A stretch of DNA of 10,880 nt, taken from the NCBI GenBank assembly GCA_002292165.1, contig DBBK01000271.1, positions 1-10,880 on the forward strand, in the 5' to 3' direction. Each line of letters opens with the position of its first letter. The first letter of the stretch is position 1. This DNA comes from Brevundimonas sp. UBA986 (GTDB lineage Bacteria; Pseudomonadota; Alphaproteobacteria; Caulobacterales; Caulobacteraceae). Shown here piece after piece: positions 6,541 through 10,880 of the stretch. The translations under genes and the position numbers were made by a program. A model generated the notes under the pieces. The model did not search any database. It was not told the DNA's origin and worked only from the letters and a program-made list of their open reading frames with translations.

Positions 6541-6562
6541 AAGATGGGGGCTCAGAGGCCCC
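6541..6562 (-). terminator. Possible intrinsic terminator after the acetyltransferase gene
   Basis: Read on the minus strand, just past the acetyltransferase stop, GGGGC (6562-6558) and GCCCC (6551-6547) form a five-base stem with a six-base loop. It is followed by CATCTTTCTTC, which is T-rich for this genome. The stem is short, so the call is tentative. Confidence 0.4.
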
Positions 6563-6567
6563 AATCC

Positions 6568-6879
6568 CTAGAGGCCAAGCGCGGTCCGGTAGTGGGGGTG
6601 GACGATGTCAGCCCATTCGCGGTGCTTCTGGATATAGCCGGCGAAGAAGGGGCAGGTGGGCAGGACGACGAGGCCGCGGTTGCGGATGTCGGTCAGGACG
6701 TGGCGGGCGAGGCGGCTGGCGATACCGCGGCCTTCGAGCGGGACGGGGACCAGGGTCTCGGAGATCAGCAGGCCGCCGGCGACCTCATTGTACTGGACCA
6801 CGGCGGTCTGGCCGTCGACGACCAGCTCGTAGCGGTGGGTCTCGCGGTTGTCGGTGATTTCGGGGTCGAGGTCGGACAT
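6568..6879 (-). CDS. Small GNAT-fold N-acetyltransferase (YjdJ/Acetyltransf_CG type)
   Basis: The 103-residue protein belongs to the minimal Gcn5-related acetyltransferase family (Pfam Acetyltransf_CG). The acetyl-CoA pyrophosphate loop is EGRGIASRL (49-57). The second family signature is CPFFAGYIQKHREWADIV (76-93), close to the consensus CPF-x-x-x-Y-x-x-KHPEW. The length equals the family's usual size of about 90-105 residues. It transfers acetyl from acetyl-CoA to an unknown amine; the substrate of this family is generally not known. ATG 6879 begins MSDLDPEITDN with no good Shine-Dalgarno. The gene follows the hydrolase by 60 bases on the same strand, and a GC-rich hairpin fills that gap. 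Confidence 0.88.
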   Translation of the reverse strand: MSDLDPEITDNRETHRYELVVDGQTAVVQYNEVAGGLLISETLVPVPLEGRGIASRLARHVLTDIRNRGLVVLPTCPFFAGYIQKHREWADIVHPHYRTALGL

Positions 6880-6904
6880 GGGGGGGCTTTCGGCAGGGGA
6901 AGGG

Positions 6905-6930
6905 CGCGCCCGCTCCGGGGAGCGGGCGCG
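6905..6930 (-). terminator. Perfect 12-base inverted repeat between hydrolase and acetyltransferase
   Basis: CGCGCCCGCTCC (6905-6916) and GGAGCGGGCGCG (6919-6930) are perfect complements separated by GG. The repeat lies 9 bases past the hydrolase stop. On the minus strand it is followed by CCCTTCCCC, not a T-run. It may be an inefficient terminator or a 3' mRNA-stability hairpin. Confidence 0.45.
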
Positions 6931-6939
6931 GGGTCGGCA

Positions 6940-7770
6940 TCAGGCCTGGATGAAGGCCAGCAGGTCGGGGTTGATGACGTCGGCGTGGGTGGTCAGCATG
7001 CCGTGCGGATAGCCCGGGTAGATCTTCAGCTGGCTGCCCTTCACCAGGGCGGCGGAGAGGGGGGCGGAGTCCGCGATCGGCACCACCTGGTCGTCGTCGC
7101 CGTGCATCACCAGGGTCGGGACGGTGATGGCCTTCAGGTCCTCGGTGAAGTCGGTCTCGGAGAAGGCCTTGATGCCGTCGTAGTGAGCCTTGGCCGAGCC
7201 CATCATGCCCTGCCGCCACCAGTTCTGGATGACGCCTTCCTGGGGTTCGACGCCTTCGCGGTTGAAGCCGTAGAAGGGGCCGGCGGCGACGTCGCGGAAG
7301 AACTGTGCGCGGTTGGCGGCGGTGCCGGCGCGGAAGTTGTCGAAGACCTCGATGGGCAGGCCGCCGGGGTTGGCTTCGGTCTTGAGCATCAGGGGCGGGA
7401 CGGCGCTGACGAGGACCGCCTTGGCGACGCGGCCGGCGCCGTGCTTGACCACATAGCGGACGACCTCGCCGCCGCCGGTCGAGTGACCGATGTGGACCGC
7501 GTTCCTGAGGTCCAGGGCTTCATAGACGGCCGCGGCGTCGGCGGCGTAGGTGTCCATGTCGTGGCCCTCGGAAGCCTGACCCGAGCGGCCGTGGCCCCGG
7601 CGGTCATGGGCGACAACCCGATAGCCCTTCGCCAGGAAGAACATCATCTGGGCGTCCCAGTCGTCGGCGCTGAGGGGCCAGCCGTGGTGGAAGACGATGG
7701 GCTGGGCGTCCTTGGGGCCCCAGTCCTTGTAGAAGATGGGCGTACCGTCGGCGGCGTTCACGAAGGGCAT
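6940..7770 (-). CDS. Alpha/beta hydrolase of the cofactor-free haloperoxidase/esterase family
   Basis: The 276-residue protein has the layout of non-haem chloroperoxidase-like serine hydrolases. An oxyanion-region HHGWPL motif (28-33) and HDRRGHGRS (55-63) precede the nucleophile elbow GHSTGGG with S97. The acid D227 lies in HGDDDQVVP and H256 in GYPHGM. Triad positions match bromoperoxidase A2 (S98, D228, H257) with a one-residue offset. The halogenating activity of this family is an in vitro perhydrolase side reaction; the natural role is ester or lactone hydrolysis with unknown substrate. ATG 7770 gives the usual MPFVNAADGTPIFYKDWG start and has AGGA eight bases upstream. A longer in-frame start at 7860 adds a basic segment that no homologue would support. 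No signal peptide is visible, so it is probably cytosolic. Upstream is a cluster of GAAAC/GTTTC repeats that may control it. Confidence 0.93.
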   Translation of the reverse strand: MPFVNAADGTPIFYKDWGPKDAQPIVFHHGWPLSADDWDAQMMFFLAKGYRVVAHDRRGHGRSGQASEGHDMDTYAADAAAVYEALDLRNAVHIGHSTGGGEVVRYVVKHGAGRVAKAVLVSAVPPLMLKTEANPGGLPIEVFDNFRAGTAANRAQFFRDVAAGPFYGFNREGVEPQEGVIQNWWRQGMMGSAKAHYDGIKAFSETDFTEDLKAITVPTLVMHGDDDQVVPIADSAPLSAALVKGSQLKIYPGYPHGMLTTHADVINPDLLAFIQA

Positions 7771-7888
7771 GGTTCTGGTCCTGACTGTGGGTTGGGGAAC
7801 GAAAGCTTGGGCACTCACCGGGGGAGGCTTTCGTCGCCGCCGCGACCGGTGTGACGTCAAGCTACCCGAACCCTGAGGATCGGAAATA

Positions 7889-7946
7889 GAAACGGTCGAA
7901 ACACATTGTTTCTGAAAGACGCAGTTTCCGAAACGAACGTTTCGGA
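7889..7946. promoter_or_regulatory. Cluster of six GAAAC/GTTTC half-sites, probable operator region
   Basis: The pentamer GAAAC or its complement GTTTC occurs at 7889-7893, 7898-7902, 7908-7912, 7924-7928, 7930-7934 and 7939-7943. They form clear dyads: GAAACA-CAT-TGTTTC at 7898-7912 and TCCGAAACG-AA-CGTTTCGGA at 7927-7946, the latter with nine-base arms. The region lies 119-176 bases upstream of the hydrolase start, with no gene on the plus strand to its right, so the hydrolase is the likely target. A TetR, LacI or MarR-type repressor or activator would bind such a site. I cannot name the regulator, and no regulator gene is in the window. Confidence 0.55.
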
Positions 7947-7980
7947 TTCCGCGACCGTCATCGAACGGTGATCCTGGTTG

Positions 7981-8844
7981 TCAGAGGCCCAGCAGGTCGG
8001 ACCAGCGCCAGCGGCCGGCGCCCAGCGCCAGACGGGGGTCGCCGGGGGCGTCGCCGAGGCGGATCAGGACCAGGCCGTTGACGACCTGGGCGCGGCAGGC
8101 GGCAGGGGCGAAGGCGACCTCGACGGCGATGGCCTGACGCAGGCCGGCCAGGCCCTTGCCCTCCTGCCCGGGGTTCCTGAGCCAGTCGCCGTTCCAGACG
8201 AGCAAAGCGCCGCGACCGCCTGAGAGGCTGGCGTGGGCGCCGGCGGCGACGGCGCGGATGTTGGCGTCGCGACGCAGCACGGTCTGGAGGCGTTCGACCA
8301 TGTCACAGCGGCCGCCGCCGGTTCCGCTGCCGGGGCCTGAGCCGTTTCCGGAGCCGAGGCCGGACCCGTCGCCGGGACCCGCGCCCTGACCCGATCCGGC
8401 GGTCAGGGCGCCGGCCAGCTGGGCCTCGCCGACGACGGAGATCTGGCCCTCGGTCGAGGCGGGAGCGGCGGCCGCGACGACGGTGGGGACGCTGGGCGGC
8501 GGGGTTCGGGCCGGGCGATGGCGGACGGGAGCCGGGACGGGTTTGGGCGCCGGCAGGGGCGCGGCAGGTTCAGGCGCCTTGGGCGGCGTAGGCTTTTCGG
8601 CCTTTTCGGCGGGAGCGCCGCCGCCCGCATCGGCGCCGGGCGTGGGGGCGGGCGGGGCGATCGGGGGCGGCTCGGGGCGGGTCAGGGTGACGACGACGGG
8701 CGGCTCGACCTCGAGCGTCGGGGCGTCGGCGGCGAAGGGCAGGAGGAGGGCGAGGACCAGACCGTGCACGGCGACACTGGCGACGATCGCGACCAGGCGT
8801 CGGCGTCGGGTTCCGGAGCGTGTCGATGAAGTTGGTGTCCTCAC
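7981..8844 (-). CDS. TonB-like membrane-anchored protein with Pro-rich and Gly/Ser-rich linker
   Basis: This 287-residue protein has a basic N-terminus (RSGTRRRR, 10-16) and one membrane segment at about 17-38 of the form SVAVHGLVLALLLPF. The histidine inside the helix is as in TonB, where a membrane histidine is essential for coupling to ExbB-ExbD. Next comes a proline/alanine-rich periplasmic stretch (about 47-120, with many PEP, PAP and PKP units) and a Gly/Ser tract (about 148-178). A C-terminal domain of about 110 residues with two cysteines follows that does not show the TonB receptor-binding signature. I call it TonB-like, not TonB. The GTG start at 8844 lacks a ribosome binding site; an ATG at 8860 in another frame, separated by a run of seven T, may be relevant. 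It is transcribed divergently from the lipoprotein gene. Confidence 0.72.
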   Translation of the reverse strand: MRTPTSSTRSGTRRRRLVAIVASVAVHGLVLALLLPFAADAPTLEVEPPVVVTLTRPEPPPIAPPAPTPGADAGGGAPAEKAEKPTPPKAPEPAAPLPAPKPVPAPVRHRPARTPPPSVPTVVAAAAPASTEGQISVVGEAQLAGALTAGSGQGAGPGDGSGLGSGNGSGPGSGTGGGRCDMVERLQTVLRRDANIRAVAAGAHASLSGGRGALLVWNGDWLRNPGQEGKGLAGLRQAIAVEVAFAPAACRAQVVNGLVLIRLGDAPGDPRLALGAGRWRWSDLLGL

Positions 8845-8860
8845 GCGAAAAAAAGATCAT

Positions 8861-9054
8861 TCGCCCGCGTCAGGAACGTGGCGGCGAGTTCAGACGTTTT
8901 CGCTTCGCGAAAGGTCATGAAGGCCAATAAATCCAATGGTCAAGCTGACGTAATCCCGCCCTTTACCGGTCATTCTGCCGCCGATTCCGACTCCGCACCT
9001 GAGCCTTGCGCATTCACGCGGGAGTCGCGCTCCGCCGGAATAAGGAGACTGATC
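8861..9054. promoter_or_regulatory. Divergent intergenic region between TonB-like and OmpA-like genes
   Basis: This 194-base gap must hold the promoters for both genes. TTTCGC (8898-8903) and GCGAAA (8907-8912) form a six-base inverted repeat around TTC. I find no confident -35/-10 hexamers. The right end carries the strong ribosome binding site TAAGGAG (9041-9047) of the lipoprotein gene. An open frame runs through the gap from 8878 in frame with the lipoprotein, but its peptide is hydrophilic and precedes the signal sequence, so it is not taken as coding. Confidence 0.4.
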
Positions 9055-9672
9055 TTGATCAGATCGACATTCATGGGCGCCGCGCCCGTCACCACCTTCA
9101 AGGGGCGTTTCAGCTCCCGCGCGGTGGCCATGGCCGGTGTCGTGATGATGGTCGGCGTCACCGCGAGCGGTTGCGCCTCACATCGCTTCGTACGGGACAA
9201 TGTCGCGGTGGTCGACGCCCGCGTCGACGCCACCGACCAGCATCTGGCCCAGGTCGAGGGCACGGCGGGTCAGGCGCTTCAACGCGCCAATGACGCGCAC
9301 AAGCTGGCCGAGGGCAAGTTCCTCTATCAGGTCGTGCTCTCGGATGACTCGGTCAAATTCCCGACCGACGCCCACGACCTTTCGCCGGAGGCCGAACAGC
9401 GTCTGGCCGAACTGGCCACGCGTCTGAAGGGCGAGAACCGCAACGTCTATCTCGAAATCCAGGGCTTCACCGACTCGACCGGCAGCCCGGAATACAACGA
9501 GGAACTGGGCGCCCAGCGCGCCGAGGCGGTTCGCAGGTCGCTGAGCCGCCAGGGTATCGCCCTGAACCGGATGTCGACCATCTCCTACGGCGCCGACACC
9601 CCGGTCGCGCCCAACACCACCCGCGAAGGCCGCGCCCAGAACCGACGGGTGGCCATCGTCGTCCTGACGTAA
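9055..9672 (+). CDS. OmpA/Pal-family peptidoglycan-binding lipoprotein
   Basis: This 205-residue envelope protein has a lipoprotein signal peptide: a basic region up to R22, a hydrophobic core AVAMAGVVMMVGV (23-35) and the lipobox TASGC with lipidated C40. A short helical, probably coiled-coil stretch follows (about 48-86, RDNVAVVDARVDATDQHL and on). The C-terminal OmpA-like domain (about 93-205) has GFTDSTGSPEYN and GAQRAEAVRRSL. D140 and R155 keep the 15-residue spacing of the pair that binds diaminopimelate in peptidoglycan. It should tether the outer membrane to the cell wall. The TTG start at 9055 is chosen because TAAGGAG ends seven bases before it; ATG 9073 is too far from that site, and the longer frame from 8878 would bury the signal peptide. 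Similar to Pal, but without a visible Tol cluster. Confidence 0.88.
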   Translation: MIRSTFMGAAPVTTFKGRFSSRAVAMAGVVMMVGVTASGCASHRFVRDNVAVVDARVDATDQHLAQVEGTAGQALQRANDAHKLAEGKFLYQVVLSDDSVKFPTDAHDLSPEAEQRLAELATRLKGENRNVYLEIQGFTDSTGSPEYNEELGAQRAEAVRRSLSRQGIALNRMSTISYGADTPVAPNTTREGRAQNRRVAIVVLT

Positions 9673-9677
9673 TCGAC

Positions 9678-9722
9678 GGCGGCGGCCCGGAGCGTTCCAG
9701 TACGAGGGCCGCCGCCCGTTTT
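9678..9722 (+). terminator. Intrinsic terminator of the OmpA-family lipoprotein gene
   Basis: GGCGGCGGCCC (9678-9688) and GGGCCGCCGCC (9706-9716) form a perfect 11-base GC stem with a 17-base loop, followed by CG and TTTT (9719-9722). It starts five bases after the lipoprotein stop. The stem also lies just past the arsC stop on the other strand, but no T-run follows in that direction, so it serves mainly the plus strand. Confidence 0.85.
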
Positions 9723-9726
9723 GACT

Positions 9727-10152
9727 TCAGGCCCGGACGATCTCGCCGTCTTCCTTGACGAAGACGTCCGGCCGCCGCTCCAGCAGGTCGAACACGACCT
9801 CCGACGGACGGCACAGTTTCACGCCCTTCGGCGTCTCCACGAGGGGCCGGTTGACGAGGATGGGGTAGGCCAGCATGGCCTCCACCATCTGTGCGGCGGT
9901 AACATCGTCCGCGAGCAGGCCGAGCGCCTCGGCGGGCGTTCCCTTTGTCCGCAGCAGGGCCTTCAGGCCGAGCCCCGTCCGCGCCGCGAGGCCGAGCAGC
10001 TGCTCCTGCGACCACCCCGTTTGCAGATACTCGACGATGGTCGGCGCATAGCCCGCCGCCTGCACCATGGCGACGACGTTGCGCGAGGTGCCGCAGTCAG
10101 GATTGTGAAAGATGACGATCGGGAAGTCGGGCGGGGAGGCCGGGGCGCTCAT
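9727..10152 (-). CDS. arsC: Glutaredoxin-type arsenate reductase
   Basis: This 141-residue cytosolic enzyme reduces arsenate to arsenite with electrons from glutathione and glutaredoxin. The nucleophile C20 sits in HNPDCGTSRN, the R773-type signature. The arsenate-binding arginines R68, R102 (YPILVNRP) and R115 (LCRPSE) have exactly the spacing of R60, R94 and R107 in plasmid R773 ArsC. This argues against a Spx or YffB-like paralogue. ATG 10152 overlaps the aquaglyceroporin stop as ATGA, so the two are coupled. The length equals that of the family (about 140). The gene ends just before the terminator hairpin of the converging lipoprotein gene. With AqpS it forms the pathway known in Sinorhizobium meliloti: ArsC makes arsenite and the channel lets it leave down its gradient. 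Confidence 0.93.
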   Translation of the reverse strand: MSAPASPPDFPIVIFHNPDCGTSRNVVAMVQAAGYAPTIVEYLQTGWSQEQLLGLAARTGLGLKALLRTKGTPAEALGLLADDVTAAQMVEAMLAYPILVNRPLVETPKGVKLCRPSEVVFDLLERRPDVFVKEDGEIVRA

Positions 10153-10853
10153 GACGTTTTCCGTGGGTCGATAAGCCAGCCGAACACCGCCAGCGCCGCA
10201 AGGGCCCCGACAGTCTGGGCGAGGATGAAGGCCGGAACCCCGCCGGGGGCGATGCCGGCGAAGGTGTCGGTCAGGGATCGGGCCAAAGTGACTGCCGGAT
10301 TGGCGAAGGACGTCGAGGCGGTGAACCAGTAGGCGGCGGTGATGTAGAGGCCGACCGCGACTGGTGTCGCCTCGGGGCGAAAGCGCGAGGTTCCCAGGAT
10401 GGTCGCCAGCAGGCCGAAGGTCGCGACGCTCTCGGCGACGATCTGGCCGTCGCCCGCGCGGACGTGAGTCGATACCTGAAGCACCGGCAGGCCGAACATC
10501 AGGTGGGCAGCCCAGACGCCGAGCACCGCGCCCGCGATCTGGGCCGGGACATAGGTCAGGGCCGTGCGCCACGGCAGGTCGCGACGTAGGGCCTCGATCA
10601 GGGTCACGACCGGGTTGAAATGGGCGCCGGAAACCGGGCCGAAGATCCAGATCAGGACGACGAGACCGCAGCCGGTGGCGAGGCTGTTGGCCAGAAGCGC
10701 GAGGCCTGTGTTCCCGCCGGACAACCGTTCTCCCATGATCCCCGAGCCGACCACGATCATCAGCAACAGGGCCGAGCCGAGGGCCTCGGCCGTCAGCCGC
10801 CGGGACAAACCGAACTCGAGCGGCGTTGCGCGGGCGAGCGTCTGGGCGGTCAC
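10149..10853 (-). CDS. aqpS: Aquaglyceroporin-type channel of an arsenic operon (AqpS-like)
   Basis: This 234-residue MIP-family inner-membrane channel has the two half-helix motifs N80-P81-V82 (GAHFNPVVT) and N185-P186-A187 (SFANPAVTLARSLTDTF), and six hydrophobic segments between about 18 and 230. The residue after the second NPA, normally the selectivity-filter arginine, is V188; from memory, S. meliloti AqpS shows the same Arg-to-Val change, giving a wider pore. It should conduct arsenite, and perhaps methylated arsenicals, out of or into the cell. Its overlap with arsC supports an arsenic role over water or glycerol transport. The GTG start at 10853 has no strong ribosome binding site. 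The frame stays open to the window edge, so a start further upstream is possible. Confidence 0.88.
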   Translation of the reverse strand: MTAQTLARATPLEFGLSRRLTAEALGSALLLMIVVGSGIMGERLSGGNTGLALLANSLATGCGLVVLIWIFGPVSGAHFNPVVTLIEALRRDLPWRTALTYVPAQIAGAVLGVWAAHLMFGLPVLQVSTHVRAGDGQIVAESVATFGLLATILGTSRFRPEATPVAVGLYITAAYWFTASTSFANPAVTLARSLTDTFAGIAPGGVPAFILAQTVGALAALAVFGWLIDPRKTS

Positions 10854-10879
10854 GCCATTGGCTCGCCACAGGCCCGCGC
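10850..10879 (-). CDS. Possible 3' end of the gene upstream of aqpS, partial
   Basis: One minus frame from the window edge reads ARACGEPMA and stops at TGA 10852-10850, which overlaps the aqpS GTG as GTGA. A four-base overlap is what the rest of this operon would lead one to expect, and an ArsR-type repressor commonly sits here in aqpS-arsC operons. Nine residues are too few to identify a family, and the other two frames are also open, so this is only a pointer. Confidence 0.25.
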   Translation of the reverse strand, partial: ARACGEPMA

Positions 10880-10880
10880 C

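Noticed and set aside
5235..6857. Plus-strand open frame of 540 codons opposite alaC
   Set aside because: The product is Gly/Val/Asp-rich low-complexity sequence typical of antisense frames in GC-rich genes, and alaC has all its active-site residues.
6490..7854. Plus-strand open frame of 454 codons opposite the acetyltransferase and hydrolase
   Set aside because: It spans two real genes and their hairpins and lacks domain features.
7771..7860. N-terminal extension of the hydrolase to 7860
   Set aside because: It is an Arg/Pro-rich stretch before the family start MPFVNAADGTP, and ATG 7770 has AGGA at good spacing.
7889..7946. CRISPR array
   Set aside because: The repeated unit is only five bases with irregular spacing and alternating orientation, so it fits operator dyads and not CRISPR repeats.
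8878..9054. N-terminal extension of the OmpA-like lipoprotein
   Set aside because: It would place about 60 hydrophilic residues before a lipoprotein signal peptide; TAAGGAG seven bases before TTG 9055 marks the start.
1..10880. Insertion sequences, integrase genes, tRNA genes or attachment-site repeats flanking the island
   Set aside because: I looked for transposase-like products, long terminal inverted repeats and tRNA-like cloverleaves near 60-120 and 5180-5260 and saw none; short direct repeats could still have been missed by eye.

Overview
The window is high-GC DNA with the codon use and gene content of an alphaproteobacterium. A Caulobacteraceae member such as Brevundimonas is my best guess, but that is inference: there is no rRNA or other taxonomic marker here. 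Supporting signs are the AqpS-ArsC arsenic pair, the TTG and GTG starts with 4-base gene overlaps, and the strong third-position GC bias that leaves long antisense shadow ORFs.

Region 1 (1-5189) is a defence island between two housekeeping genes: the 3' end of lepA (elongation factor 4) on the left and alaC (an alanine-type aminotransferase) on the right. It holds two complete or near-complete systems built from the same parts. System A (69-2502, + strand) is a tightly overlapping operon of a Vsr mismatch endonuclease, a C5-cytosine methyltransferase and an Eco29kI-family GIY-YIG restriction endonuclease. It starts on the lepA stop codon. By family, its predicted target is CCGCGG. System B (2587-5189) is a Dcm-like C5-cytosine methyltransferase overlapping a second Vsr gene, as in E. 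coli dcm-vsr. It converges on a much more AT-rich gene that looks like an unassigned PD-(D/E)XK endonuclease. The predicted target of the methyltransferase is CCWGG or CCNGG. The 84-base gap between A and B contains a nested inverted repeat and two CCTGG sites.

Region 2 (5250-7980, - strand) is a chromosomal block: alaC, a small GNAT-fold acetyltransferase, and a haloperoxidase-like alpha/beta hydrolase. Several hairpins lie between the genes. Upstream of the hydrolase is an unusual cluster of GAAAC/GTTTC half-sites that looks like an operator region.

Region 3 (7981-9722) is a divergent pair of envelope genes: a TonB-like inner-membrane protein with a Pro-rich and Gly/Ser-rich linker (-), and an OmpA/Pal-type peptidoglycan-binding lipoprotein (+) that ends in a clear intrinsic terminator.

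Region 4 (9727-10880, - strand) is the visible part of an arsenic resistance operon: aqpS (aquaglyceroporin-like channel) overlapping arsC (glutaredoxin-type arsenate reductase). An upstream gene, possibly the regulator, may just reach into the window.
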